Part shown: positions 52,546-61,833 of the stretch, in pieces
How positions within the stretch are numbered: position 1 is the first letter of the stretch
How the letters are laid out: the number at the start of each line of letters is the position of its first letter
Assembly (NCBI RefSeq): GCF_024764835.1
Contig: NZ_JALIGE010000065.1
Span: 28,027 to 92,026 of the forward strand
Direction: 5' to 3'
Source: Scandinavium hiltneri
GTDB lineage: Bacteria > Pseudomonadota > Gammaproteobacteria > Enterobacterales > Enterobacteriaceae
Length of the DNA: 64,000 nucleotides
Translations under genes and position numbers: made by a program
The notes under the pieces: generated by a model
What the model was told of the DNA's origin: nothing
The model's input: the letters and a program-made list of their open reading frames with translations, nothing else
Database searches by the model: none

Positions 52546-53328
52546 ATGTTTGATATTGGCGTTAACCTCACCAGCTCTCAGTTTTCCCGCGATCGCGATG
52601 AGGTGGTATCCCGCGCGTTTTCCACCGGCCTGGACGGGATGCTGATTACCGGCACCAATCTGGAAGAAAGCGCAGCAGCCCAGCAGATGGCGCAACACTA
52701 TGCCCGCTGCTGGTCTACTGCGGGCGTTCATCCCCACGATAGCAGCCATTGGACGCCGGACGTGGCCGATGCCATCCGTCGTCTGGCGCAGCAGCCGGAA
52801 GTGGTTGCGGTGGGTGAATGCGGCCTCGATTTTAATCGCAATTTCTCAACGCCGCAGGAGCAGGAAACCGCGTTTAGTGCGCAGCTGGCGCTGGCCGCTG
52901 AACTGAATATGCCGGTGTTTCTGCACTGTCGTGATGCCCACGAACGCTTTATCACCCTGCTCAAACCGTGGCTCGACAAGCTGCCTGGTACCGTGTTGCA
53001 CTGTTTTACCGGTACGCGGGAAGAGCTTGATGAATGCCTCGCGCACGGGCTGTATATCGGCATTACGGGCTGGGTATGCGATGAACGTCGTGGGCTGGAA
53101 CTGCGTGAGCTATTACCGTTTATCCCGGCGGATCGTCTACTGGTTGAAACCGACGCGCCATGGCTGCTGCCGCGTGATTTGTCGCCAAAGCCGTCATCGC
53201 GTCGCAACGAACCTGCGCATCTGTCTCACATTCTGGAACGCATTGCGCACTGGCGTGGCGAAGATGCACAGGCGCTTTCAGATGCCACCGATCGCAACGT
53301 AAAAGCGCTGTTTGGGATAGCGTTTTGA
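52546..53328 (+). CDS. tatD: TatD family 3'-5' DNase
   Basis: 260 aa TIM-barrel metal-dependent nuclease; despite its name not needed for Tat export. Visible: DIGVNLTSSQF at the N-terminus, GVHPHDS, GECGLDFNRNFS, HCRDAHERF, HCFTG and ETDAPWLLPRD. ATG 52546 (GGGAG at 52536-52540) is chosen; an in-frame ATG at 52534 lies within the ERIC end. Convergent with rfaH, only 2 nt between stops. Confidence 0.95.
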   Translation: MFDIGVNLTSSQFSRDRDEVVSRAFSTGLDGMLITGTNLEESAAAQQMAQHYARCWSTAGVHPHDSSHWTPDVADAIRRLAQQPEVVAVGECGLDFNRNFSTPQEQETAFSAQLALAAELNMPVFLHCRDAHERFITLLKPWLDKLPGTVLHCFTGTREELDECLAHGLYIGITGWVCDERRGLELRELLPFIPADRLLVETDAPWLLPRDLSPKPSSRRNEPAHLSHILERIAHWRGEDAQALSDATDRNVKALFGIAF

Positions 53329-53330
53329 AT

Positions 53331-53819
53331 TCAGATTTTGCGGAAGTCGGTGTTTTTCACGCTCTGTAAAACTTGCTTGTTCAGCAGGTTGAGGAGCAGC
53401 ATGGAACGGGCTTCGCCGTCGGGCTCGGTGAAAATCGCTTCCAGCCCTTCGAAAGCCCCTTCGGTTATCACCACGCCGTCACCCGAATAGGGCGTGTCCG
53501 GATCGGTAATCCCTTCCGGCGTGTGAATGGAAAGCTGGTGAATCACATCGGAAGGCACCATGGCGGGCTGCGCACCAAAGCGTACGAAGTGGCTGACGCC
53601 GCGCGTCGCGTTAATGGTTGTGGTGTGAATGACTTCCGGGTCAAACTCGACGAACAGGTAGTTTGGAAACAGGGGTTCATCCACGGTTGTGCGTTTCCCG
53701 CGTACGATTTTTTCCAACGCAATAGTAGGCATCAGGCAGTTGACCGCCTGGCGTTCAAGATGTTCCTGGGCACGCTGAAGTTGCCCACGTTTGCAGTACA
53801 GTAAATACCAGGCTTGCAT
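53331..53819 (-). CDS. rfaH: transcription antiterminator RfaH
   Basis: 162 aa, NusG paralogue recruited at ops sites in LPS, capsule and ECA-type operons; its C-terminal domain switches fold. An N-terminal NGN domain (WYLLYCKRGQLQRAQEHLERQ) and a C-terminal KOW region (GVVITEGAFEGLEAIFTEPDG) are seen. The start at 53819 (MQAWYLLYC) matches E. coli; the frame runs 6 codons further upstream. Confidence 0.96.
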   Translation of the reverse strand: MQAWYLLYCKRGQLQRAQEHLERQAVNCLMPTIALEKIVRGKRTTVDEPLFPNYLFVEFDPEVIHTTTINATRGVSHFVRFGAQPAMVPSDVIHQLSIHTPEGITDPDTPYSGDGVVITEGAFEGLEAIFTEPDGEARSMLLLNLLNKQVLQSVKNTDFRKI

Positions 53820-53979
53820 AATGACTCTTCTCGACATTCTCAGGAAAGCATATCAAAAGCCAGGCGCGATAGCGAAAGGGATTGTTGCCTCTTATGTGGC
53901 CCAGAACTTCACGCTAATTTAACAAAATTACAGCATCCAGCGGCTGAACGCCGTATAATGAGGCGCTTACAAAGAGGCC

Positions 53980-55476
53980 ATGACTGACCCCATGAAATAC
54001 CACGATTTGCGCGACTTTTTGACACAGCTGGAACAACAGGGCGAGCTTAAACGCATCTCCCTGCCGGTCGATCCCTTCCTTGAAATGACCGAGATTGCCG
54101 ATCGCACTTTGCGTGCGGGTGGCCCGGCGTTGCTGTTCGAAAATCCTAAGGGATACGATATGCCCGTGCTGTGCAACCTGTTCGGTACGCCTAAGCGCGT
54201 GGCGATGGGCATGGGGCAGGAAGACGTGACCGCATTGCGTGAAGTGGGGAAATTGCTGGCGTTCCTGAAAGAGCCGGAGCCACCAAAAGGCTTCCGCGAT
54301 CTGTACGACAAGCTGCCGCAGTTTAAGCAAGTGCTGAACATGCCGACCAAACGTCTGCGCGGTGCGCCTTGCCAGCAAAAAGTGACCCAGGGCAATGACG
54401 TCGATTTAAACCGAATTCCTGTCATGACCTGCTGGCCGGAAGATGCTGCGCCGCTGATCACCTGGGGTTTAACCGTGACTCGCGGGCCGCACAAAGAGCG
54501 GCAGAATCTCGGGATTTATCGTCAGCAGCTGATCGGCAAAAACAAACTTATCATGCGCTGGCTTTCCCATCGCGGCGGCGCTCTGGATTTTCAGGAGTGG
54601 TGCGCTGCGCATCCGGGTGAACGTTTCCCGGTTTCCGTGGCGCTCGGTGCCGATCCGGCGACGATTTTGGCCGCCGTTACGCCAGTGCCGGATACCCTAT
54701 CTGAATACGCTTTTGCAGGACTGCTGCGCGGCACCAAAACCGAAGTGGTGAAGTGCCTGTCGAACGACCTTGAAGTCCCGGCGAGTGCGGAAATCGTGCT
54801 GGAAGGGTATATCGAGGCGGGTGAAATGGCGCCAGAAGGTCCGTATGGCGATCACACCGGTTACTACAATGAAGTCGACAGCTTCCCGGTGTTTACCGTA
54901 ACCCACGTGACCCAGCGCGAAGATGCGATTTATCATTCGACCTACACCGGCCGTCCGCCAGATGAACCGGCGGTGCTGGGCGTGGCGCTGAATGAAGTGT
55001 TCGTGCCCATTTTGCAAAAGCAGTTCCCGGAAATCGTCGACTTCTATCTGCCGCCGGAAGGGTGTTCTTATCGCCTGGCCGTCGTGACGATGAAAAAACA
55101 GTATGCCGGACACGCCAAGCGCGTGATGATGGGCGTGTGGTCATTCCTGCGCCAGTTTATGTACACCAAATTTGTGATTGTCTGCGATGACGACGTTAAC
55201 GCCCGTGACTGGAACGACGTTATCTGGGCTATCACCACGCGTATGGACCCGGCCCGTGATACGGTGCTGGTCGAAAATACGCCGATTGATTATCTGGACT
55301 TCGCCTCACCGGTTTCCGGTTTAGGTTCGAAAATGGGGCTGGATGCCACGAACAAATGGCCCGGTGAAACCCAACGCGAGTGGGGACGTCCGATTAAAAA
55401 AGATCCTGAAGTGACGGCGCGAATTGACGCTATTTGGGATGAGTTGGCCATCTTTAATGACGGTAAAAGCGCCTGA
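53980..55476 (+). CDS. ubiD: 3-octaprenyl-4-hydroxybenzoate decarboxylase
   Basis: 498 aa. Prenyl-FMN-dependent decarboxylase of ubiquinone synthesis, using cofactor from UbiX. Conserved regions: RTLRAGGPALLFEN (about residue 45), SHRGGALDFQEW, the E-R-E-type catalytic region (LEGYIEAGEMAPEGPYGDHTG, about 270-290) and FVIVCDDDVNARDWNDVIWA. ATG 53980 with AAGAGG is chosen over ATG 53992. Divergent from rfaH. Confidence 0.96.
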   Translation: MTDPMKYHDLRDFLTQLEQQGELKRISLPVDPFLEMTEIADRTLRAGGPALLFENPKGYDMPVLCNLFGTPKRVAMGMGQEDVTALREVGKLLAFLKEPEPPKGFRDLYDKLPQFKQVLNMPTKRLRGAPCQQKVTQGNDVDLNRIPVMTCWPEDAAPLITWGLTVTRGPHKERQNLGIYRQQLIGKNKLIMRWLSHRGGALDFQEWCAAHPGERFPVSVALGADPATILAAVTPVPDTLSEYAFAGLLRGTKTEVVKCLSNDLEVPASAEIVLEGYIEAGEMAPEGPYGDHTGYYNEVDSFPVFTVTHVTQREDAIYHSTYTGRPPDEPAVLGVALNEVFVPILQKQFPEIVDFYLPPEGCSYRLAVVTMKKQYAGHAKRVMMGVWSFLRQFMYTKFVIVCDDDVNARDWNDVIWAITTRMDPARDTVLVENTPIDYLDFASPVSGLGSKMGLDATNKWPGETQREWGRPIKKDPEVTARIDAIWDELAIFNDGKSA

Positions 55477-55524
55477 CGCGCGCCGTTAGACATTAAAAAA
55501 AGTATGCAGACCCAGAGGGAGCGC

Positions 55525-56226
55525 ATGACAACCTTAAGCTGTAAAGTCACTTCGGTAGATGCCATTACCGACACGGTATACCGCGTTCGTTTAGAACCGG
55601 AAGCGGCCTTTTCCTTCCGCGCGGGCCAGTATCTGATGGTGGTAATGGACGAGCGTGATAAGCGTCCGTTCTCGATGGCGTCTACGCCTGCCGAGCAGAA
55701 CAGTATTGAGCTGCATATCGGCGCGTCCGAGCTGAATCTGTACGCGATGGCAGTAATGGACCGAATTCTCAAAGAGCGTGAGGTTGTGGTTGATATTCCT
55801 CATGGTGAAGCGTGGCTGCGCGAAGATGATCAGCGTCCGCTGGTGCTGATCGCCGGTGGGACCGGCTTCTCCTATGTGCGTTCTATTTTACTGACCGCGC
55901 TGGCGCAGAACCCGAATCGTGACATCGCGATTTACTGGGGCGGACGTGAAGAGAAGCATCTGTATGACTTGTCCGAGCTGGAAGCGCTGACGGTGACGCA
56001 CCCGAATCTGCGCGTTGAGCCGGTGGTGGAGCAGCCGGAAGAGGGCTGGCGTGGTCGTTCAGGTACCGTTCTGACGGCGGTATTGCAGGATTACGGCACG
56101 TTGGTAGAGCATGACATTTACATTGCCGGTCGTTTCGAGATGGCGAAAATCGCCCGTGACCTGTTCTGTAATGAGCGTGGTGCCCGTGAAGATCGCCTCT
56201 TCGGCGATGCGTTTTCGTTTATCTAA
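55525..56226 (+). CDS. fre: NAD(P)H-flavin reductase
   Basis: 233 aa, the same length as E. coli. Reduces free FMN, FAD and riboflavin with NAD(P)H. The flavin-binding RPFSMAS motif (about residues 46-52), nucleotide-binding AGGTGFSYVRSIL (about 110-122), and the C-terminal aromatic residues GDAFSFI are present. ATG 55525 (MTTLSCKVTS) has GGGAGCG upstream; the frame extends 7 codons before it. Confidence 0.96.
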   Translation: MTTLSCKVTSVDAITDTVYRVRLEPEAAFSFRAGQYLMVVMDERDKRPFSMASTPAEQNSIELHIGASELNLYAMAVMDRILKEREVVVDIPHGEAWLREDDQRPLVLIAGGTGFSYVRSILLTALAQNPNRDIAIYWGGREEKHLYDLSELEALTVTHPNLRVEPVVEQPEEGWRGRSGTVLTAVLQDYGTLVEHDIYIAGRFEMAKIARDLFCNERGAREDRLFGDAFSFI

Positions 56227-56230
56227 AAAA

Positions 56231-56249
56231 CCCGCCCCTGACAGGCGGG
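56231..56249 (-). terminator. fadBA terminator
   Basis: CCCGCC and GGCGGG pair (56231-56236, 56244-56249). On the minus strand the stem is followed by a run of six T, so it fits the end of the fadBA transcript. Confidence 0.75.
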
Positions 56250-56268
56250 AAAAACGGCAACGCTATAG

Positions 56269-56295
56269 GCCGGGGCATTGCCCCGGCTTTTGTTT
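56269..56295 (+). terminator. fre terminator
   Basis: GCCGGGGC-ATT-GCCCCGGC followed by TTTTGTTT on the plus strand. Confidence 0.85.
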
Positions 56296-56296
56296 G

Positions 56297-57460
56297 TCAG
56301 ACCCGCTCAATCACCGTCGCAATTCCCTGACCCAGACCGATACACATCGTTGCCAGACCAAACTGGACGTCTTTGCGTTCCATCAGGTTCAAAAGGGTGG
56401 TGGTGATGCGCGCGCCTGAACAACCTAACGGGTGACCAAGGGCGATCGCGCCGCCGTTGAGGTTGATCTTCTCGTCAATCTGTTCCATCAGCCCCAGATC
56501 TTTAATGCACGGCAGGATCTGCGCGGCGAACGCTTCATTCATTTCAAACAGGTCGATATCGCTGGCCGACAGTCCGGCTTTTTTCAGCGCCAGTTTAGAC
56601 GCCGGAACCGGGCCATAACCCATGATCGACGGATCGCAGCCGACAACGGCCATTGAACGGACGCGGGCGCGTGCTTTCAGCCCCAGTTCGCGGGCGCGGC
56701 TTTCGCTCATGACCAGCATTGCCGCGGCACCATCGGACAACGCCGAGGAGGTGCCCGCGGTTACCGTGCCAGTCACCGGATCGAATGCCGGGCGCAGAGC
56801 GGCCAGCGCTTCAACGGTGGTTTCCGGGCGGATCACTTCGTCCCAGGTAAATTGCTTCAGCACGCCATCGGCATCGTGACCGCCGGTTGGGATGATTTCA
56901 TTTTTAAACGCACCGGACTGAGTCGCTGCCCAGGCACGAGCGTGGGAACGCGCGGCAAACGCATCCTGCATTTCACGGCTGATGCCATGAATGCGAGACA
57001 GCATTTCTGCGGTCAGACCCATCATGCCTGCGGCTTTCGCTACGCTGCGGCCCATCCCGGGATGGAAATCAACGCCGTGGCTCATTGGCACGTGGCCCAT
57101 GTGTTCCACGCCGCCGACCAGGCATGCCTGCGCATCGCCGGTCATGATCATGCGCGCTGCATCATGCAACGCCTGCATGGATGAACCGCAAAGACGGTTC
57201 ACAGTGACCGCCGGAACGCTATGCGGAATTTCTGCCAGCAGCGACGCGTTGCGGGCAATGTTGAAACCCTGCTCCAGCGTTTGCTGCACACAGCCCCAGT
57301 AAATATCGTCGAGCGCGGCAGGATCCAGTGCCGGATTGCGGGCCAGCAGACTACGCATCAGATGGGCGGAGAGATCTTCCGCCCGCACGTTACGGAATGC
57401 GCCGCCTTTTGAACGGCCCATCGGGGTACGAATTGCATCGACAATGACAACCTGTTCCAT
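56297..57460 (-). CDS. fadA: 3-ketoacyl-CoA thiolase
   Basis: 387 aa, the same length as E. coli. Last step of beta-oxidation, beta subunit of the alpha2-beta2 complex with FadB. The nucleophile Cys is in NRLCGSSMQALHDAARM (about residue 91), a His in GGAIALGHPLGCSG, and the second Cys in ATMCIGLGQG near the C-terminus. 9 nt after fadB in the fadBA operon. Confidence 0.97.
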   Translation of the reverse strand: MEQVVIVDAIRTPMGRSKGGAFRNVRAEDLSAHLMRSLLARNPALDPAALDDIYWGCVQQTLEQGFNIARNASLLAEIPHSVPAVTVNRLCGSSMQALHDAARMIMTGDAQACLVGGVEHMGHVPMSHGVDFHPGMGRSVAKAAGMMGLTAEMLSRIHGISREMQDAFAARSHARAWAATQSGAFKNEIIPTGGHDADGVLKQFTWDEVIRPETTVEALAALRPAFDPVTGTVTAGTSSALSDGAAAMLVMSESRARELGLKARARVRSMAVVGCDPSIMGYGPVPASKLALKKAGLSASDIDLFEMNEAFAAQILPCIKDLGLMEQIDEKINLNGGAIALGHPLGCSGARITTTLLNLMERKDVQFGLATMCIGLGQGIATVIERV

Positions 57461-57469
57461 TGTGACTCC

Positions 57470-59659
57470 TTAAGCCGTTTTCAGCTCACCCACCGGACGG
57501 GCAGGCTCAACCGGTGGATAATATGCTTCGTTGTGACGTGCTTTGCTGCGTAAGCCTTCCGGCACTTCATATAGTGGGCCGAGATGCTGATACTGCTGCG
57601 CCATGTCGAAGTACTTCGCACTGCCGAGCGTATCCAGCCAGCGGAATGCGCCGCCGTGGAACGGAGGGAAGCCAAGGCCGTAAACCAGGGCCATATCGGC
57701 TTCTGCCGGGCTTGCGATAATGCCTTCTTCAAGGCAGCGGACCACTTCGTTGACCATTGGGATCATCATACGGGCGATAATCTCGTCGTCGCTGAAGTCA
57801 TGTTTCGCCTGACTGACGTCTGCCAGCAGCGCTTCAACCGCCGGGTCTTCTTCTTTCTTCGGCTTACCTTTGCTGTCTTCTTTATAACGCCAGAAACCGA
57901 GGCCGTTTTTCTGGCCGTAGCGGCTGGCATCAAACAGGACATCAATGGCGTCGCGGTAATCTTTTTGCATACGCTGTGGGAAACCGGCTGCCATCACCGC
58001 CTGAGCGTGATGTGCGGTATCAATGCCGACCACGTCCAGCAGATACGCCGGGCCCATTGGCCAACCGAAGACTTTTTCCATGACTTTGTCGACTTTGTGG
58101 AAGTCGGCGCCGTCACGCAGTAGCTGGCTGAAACCGGCGAAGTAAGGGAACAGTACTCGGTTCACGAAGAAGCCTGGGCAGTCGTTGACCACGATAGGCG
58201 TTTTACCCATTTTGCTCGCCCAGGCGACCACTTTCGCTATGGTCTCGTCGGACGTTTGCTCGCCGCGGATAACTTCAACCAGTGGCATGCGGTGCACCGG
58301 GTTAAAGAAGTGCATACCGCAGAAGTTTTGCGGACGCTTCAGGACGCTGGCCAGTTCACTGATAGGAATCGTCGAGGTGTTTGACGCCAGCACTGCATCA
58401 GGCCGAACGTGCTCTTCGGTTTCTGCCAGCACCGCTTTTTTCACTTTCGGATTTTCAACGACCGCTTCAACCACGACGTCGACGCGTTCAAAGCCAGCGT
58501 AATCGAGCGTCGGGTGAATAGTAGAAATGACGTTCGCCAGTTTCAGGCCGTTGATTTTTCCACGCTCCAGCTGTTTATTCAGCAGCTTGGCGGCTTCGTT
58601 CATCCCGAGGGTCAACGATTTGTCATTGATATCCTTCATGATAACCGGCACGCCTTTCCAGGCGGACTGGTAAGCAATACCGCCACCCATGATCCCGGCA
58701 CCGAGTACGGCGGCCTGTTTCGGGGTGTCGACGTTTTTGGTCAGTTTCTTCGCCTGACCTTTTACAAACTGATCGTTCAGGAAAATCCCGACCAGCGCAC
58801 GGGCCTCATTAGAATGGGCGAGCGGTACAAAGCTCTGATTTTCAAGCACCAGCGCCTGGTCACGGCCTAAGCGTGACGCGGCTTCAATGGTTTTGACGGC
58901 GGTGATCGGTGCCGGATAGTGTTTGCCCGCCGTTTGCATCACCATGCCTTTGGCGATAGTGAAGCTCATGGTGGCTTCAATTTTGCTGAGTTTCAGCGGG
59001 TCAAGCTTCGGCTGGCGTTTGGCTTTCCAGTCTAAGTCGCCACTGATGGCCTGACGCAGAATCGCGAGTGCCCCTTCGCGCAGTTTTTCTGGCTTCACGA
59101 TACCATCGACCAGACCGAGCTTGAGCGCTTCTTCGGCGCCGACATCCTTCCCGGCGGCAATAATTTCCAGGGCGCTATCGGCCCCGAGCAAACGCGGCAA
59201 ACGAACGGAACCGCCGAAGCCCGGCATGATGCCGAGTTTGGTTTCTGGCAGACCGATACGCAGGTCAGGTGTTGCCAGGCGATAGTCGGTCGCCAGTACG
59301 CATTCGCAGCCACCACCCAGCGCGTAACCGTTTACCGCGGAAAGGGTAGGTACCGGCAAATCTTCCAGGCGGCAAAAGACGCTGTTGGCGAAAGTCAGCC
59401 ACTGGCTGAGCTGTTCAGGCGGAACCTGGAACAGTGACAGGAATTCGGTGATGTCTGCGCCGACAATAAAAGCGGCTTTTTCAGAGCGCAGCAGCAGGCC
59501 TTTGAGATCAGGCTGTTTTTCGAGGACGTCCAGCGCCTGGCCGAGGCTGGCTACGGTTGCGGTATCAAGCTTGTTGACCGAGCCGGGGGCATCGAACACC
59601 AGTTCGGCAATGCCATTTTCCAGCCAGTCGAGGTACAGGGTGTCGCCTTTGTAGAGCAT
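57470..59659 (-). CDS. fadB: fatty acid oxidation complex subunit alpha
   Basis: 729 aa, the same length as E. coli. The N-terminal crotonase domain (enoyl-CoA hydratase, isomerase and epimerase) has VNGYALGGGCECVLATDYR and LPETKLGIMPGFGG with the catalytic glutamates. The NAD-binding domain has LGAGIMGGGIAYQSA (about residue 320), and the hydroxyacyl-CoA dehydrogenase His is in HFFNPVHRMPLVEVI (about residue 450). Controlled by the FadR site at 59685. Confidence 0.97.
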   Translation of the reverse strand: MLYKGDTLYLDWLENGIAELVFDAPGSVNKLDTATVASLGQALDVLEKQPDLKGLLLRSEKAAFIVGADITEFLSLFQVPPEQLSQWLTFANSVFCRLEDLPVPTLSAVNGYALGGGCECVLATDYRLATPDLRIGLPETKLGIMPGFGGSVRLPRLLGADSALEIIAAGKDVGAEEALKLGLVDGIVKPEKLREGALAILRQAISGDLDWKAKRQPKLDPLKLSKIEATMSFTIAKGMVMQTAGKHYPAPITAVKTIEAASRLGRDQALVLENQSFVPLAHSNEARALVGIFLNDQFVKGQAKKLTKNVDTPKQAAVLGAGIMGGGIAYQSAWKGVPVIMKDINDKSLTLGMNEAAKLLNKQLERGKINGLKLANVISTIHPTLDYAGFERVDVVVEAVVENPKVKKAVLAETEEHVRPDAVLASNTSTIPISELASVLKRPQNFCGMHFFNPVHRMPLVEVIRGEQTSDETIAKVVAWASKMGKTPIVVNDCPGFFVNRVLFPYFAGFSQLLRDGADFHKVDKVMEKVFGWPMGPAYLLDVVGIDTAHHAQAVMAAGFPQRMQKDYRDAIDVLFDASRYGQKNGLGFWRYKEDSKGKPKKEEDPAVEALLADVSQAKHDFSDDEIIARMMIPMVNEVVRCLEEGIIASPAEADMALVYGLGFPPFHGGAFRWLDTLGSAKYFDMAQQYQHLGPLYEVPEGLRSKARHNEAYYPPVEPARPVGELKTA

Positions 59660-59684
59660 GTCAGTCTCCTGAATCCAGTACGGT

Positions 59685-59701
59685 TACTGGTCTTACCAGA
59701 T
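59685..59701 (-). promoter_or_regulatory. FadR operator upstream of fadB
   Basis: Near-palindrome CTGGT-CTT-ACCAG, matching the FadR consensus, 26 nt upstream of the fadB start. FadR repression is released by long-chain acyl-CoA. Confidence 0.82.
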
Positions 59702-59848
59702 GAGACGGAGTGTGGATTTTATGTTAATAAAATGCAAATTACTCTTTAAGAAAATGACGTCTGGATCACGCTTGGCAGAAATCGCGCAGGGTGAAACCGA
59801 TGTGCTAAGATGCGGGGAATTAGGGTCAAAAAGACAGAAGGGTAAAAC

Positions 59849-61180
59849 ATGGAATCACTGGCTACACTCTATAAAAATCATATTGCTACGTTGCAGGAAC
59901 GCACTCGCGACGTACTGGACCGCTTTAAGCTCGATGCGCTGTTGATTCATTCCGGCGAGCTGTTCAATGTCTTCCTTGACGATCATCCATACCCGTTCAA
60001 AGTAAACCCACAGTTTAAGGCCTGGGTGCCTGTGACGCAGGTGCCAAACTGCTGGCTGCTGGTGGATGGCGTCAATAAACCCAAGCTATGGTTCTATCTG
60101 CCGGTAGATTATTGGCACAACGTAGAACCGCTGCCGACCTCTTTCTGGACCGAAGACGTAGACGTGATTGCGCTGCCAAAAGCAGATGGCATTGGAAGCC
60201 AACTGCCTGCTGCGCGCGGCAATATTGCGTACATCGGCCCGGTGGCTGAACGAGCGTTGGGGCTGGACATTACCGCCGACAATATCAACCCGAAAGGGGT
60301 GATTGATTACCTGCATTATTATCGCTCATACAAAACAGACTACGAACTTTCCTGCATGCGTGAAGCGCAGAAAATGGCGGTGAATGGTCATCAGGCAGCG
60401 CAGGAAGCGTTCCTGTCCGGCATGAGCGAGTTCGATATTAACCTCGCGTACCTGACCGCTACCGGTCATCGTGATACCGATGTGCCTTACAGCAATATCG
60501 TGGCGCTGAATGAACATGCGTCAGTGCTGCACTACACCAAACTGGATCACCGCGCGCCATCTGAAATGCGCAGCTTCCTGCTTGATGCAGGCGCTGAGTA
60601 CAACGGTTATGCCGCCGATTTGACCCGTACCTGGGCCGGAAATCCAGATACCGAATTTGCGCAGCTGATTAAAGACGTGACCACTGAACAGCTGGCGCTG
60701 ATCGACACCCTGAAAGCGGGCGTGAGCTACGTGGACTACCATATTCAGTTCCATCAGCGCATCGCGAAGCTGCTGCGTAAGCATCAGCTGGTGACCGACA
60801 TCAGCGAAGAGGCGATGGTGGAAAATGACCTGACCGGGCCATTTATGCCACATGGTCTCGGCCACCCGCTGGGCCTGCAGGTTCATGATGTCGCTGGCTT
60901 TATGCAGGATGATAAAGGCACGCACCTTGCTGCGCCGTCGAAATATCCTTACCTTCGCTGCACCCGCATTCTGCAACCGCGTATGGTGTTGACCATCGAG
61001 CCGGGTATCTATTTCATCGAATCGCTGTTGGCGCCGTGGCGTGAAGGGCAGTACAGCAAGCACTTCAACTGGCAGAAGATTGAGGCCATGAAGCCGTTCG
61101 GTGGGGTGCGTATCGAAGATAACGTGGTTATTCATGAGAACAGCCTCGAAAACATGACCCGAGATCTGAAGCTGGCCTGA
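59849..61180 (+). CDS. pepQ: Xaa-Pro dipeptidase
   Basis: 443 aa, M24 metallopeptidase with two Mn ions. Metal ligands are visible in LLDAGAEYNGYAADLTRTW (two Asp), HGLGHPLGLQVHD (His), LTIEPGIYF (Glu) and GGVRIEDNVV (Glu). Cleaves dipeptides with C-terminal proline. Divergent from fadB; the stop overlaps yigZ by 1 nt. Confidence 0.97.
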   Translation: MESLATLYKNHIATLQERTRDVLDRFKLDALLIHSGELFNVFLDDHPYPFKVNPQFKAWVPVTQVPNCWLLVDGVNKPKLWFYLPVDYWHNVEPLPTSFWTEDVDVIALPKADGIGSQLPAARGNIAYIGPVAERALGLDITADNINPKGVIDYLHYYRSYKTDYELSCMREAQKMAVNGHQAAQEAFLSGMSEFDINLAYLTATGHRDTDVPYSNIVALNEHASVLHYTKLDHRAPSEMRSFLLDAGAEYNGYAADLTRTWAGNPDTEFAQLIKDVTTEQLALIDTLKAGVSYVDYHIQFHQRIAKLLRKHQLVTDISEEAMVENDLTGPFMPHGLGHPLGLQVHDVAGFMQDDKGTHLAAPSKYPYLRCTRILQPRMVLTIEPGIYFIESLLAPWREGQYSKHFNWQKIEAMKPFGGVRIEDNVVIHENSLENMTRDLKLA

Positions 61181-61794
61181 TGGACAGTTGGCTGATCCCG
61201 GCGTCTCCGGTGAGTGTGGTCGACGAGATCAAAAAGAGCCGCTTTATTACGTTACTCGCGCATACCGACGGCGTGGAAGCGGCGAAGGCGTTTGTCGAAT
61301 CGGTCAGAACGGAACACCCGGATGCGCGCCACCATTGCGTGGCGTGGGTTGCCGGGGCACCTGACGATTCGCAAAAGCTTGGTTTTTCCGACGACGGTGA
61401 ACCGGCGGGCACGGCGGGCAAGCCGATGCTCGCACAGCTGATGGGCAGCGGCGTTGGAGAAATCACCGCCGTGGTGGTTCGCTACTACGGTGGGGTCTTA
61501 CTGGGCACGGGTGGCCTGGTGAAAGCCTACGGCGGCGGCGTGCATCAGGCGCTGGCTGAATTGACAACGCAGCGCAAGACGCCGTTGACCGAATATACTT
61601 TGCAATGTGAGTACGGCCAGCTTTCGGGTGTTGAAAGCCTGTTGGCGCAATTCTCCGGCAAAATCGTCGACAGTGATTATCAGGCCGTGGTGCACCTTCG
61701 GGTGGCGCTTCCGCAGGCCGAACTGCCGACCTTTTCTATAAGACTGGCTGATTTTAGCCGTGGTGCGTTGCAATTACGCCGGATTGGCGAATAA
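61180..61794 (+). CDS. yigZ: IMPACT family protein YigZ
   Basis: 204 aa. An N-terminal UPF0029/IMPACT domain has the signature FSDDGEPAGTAGKPMLAQL and VVVRYYGGVLLGTGGLVKAYG (about residues 65-110), then a C-terminal DUF1949 domain. The precise function is unknown; yeast and mammalian relatives bind the Gcn1 translation factor. Starts at the pepQ stop (TGATG). Confidence 0.95.
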   Translation: MDSWLIPASPVSVVDEIKKSRFITLLAHTDGVEAAKAFVESVRTEHPDARHHCVAWVAGAPDDSQKLGFSDDGEPAGTAGKPMLAQLMGSGVGEITAVVVRYYGGVLLGTGGLVKAYGGGVHQALAELTTQRKTPLTEYTLQCEYGQLSGVESLLAQFSGKIVDSDYQAVVHLRVALPQAELPTFSIRLADFSRGALQLRRIGE

Positions 61795-61833
61795 TCCCGG
61801 TCTACTTTTTGCTTATCAAAGGAAGCGGCAGAG

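Noticed and set aside
57584..58123. 179-codon open frame antisense to fadB
   Set aside because: Lies wholly in the fadB dehydrogenase domain; no ribosome binding site or motif.
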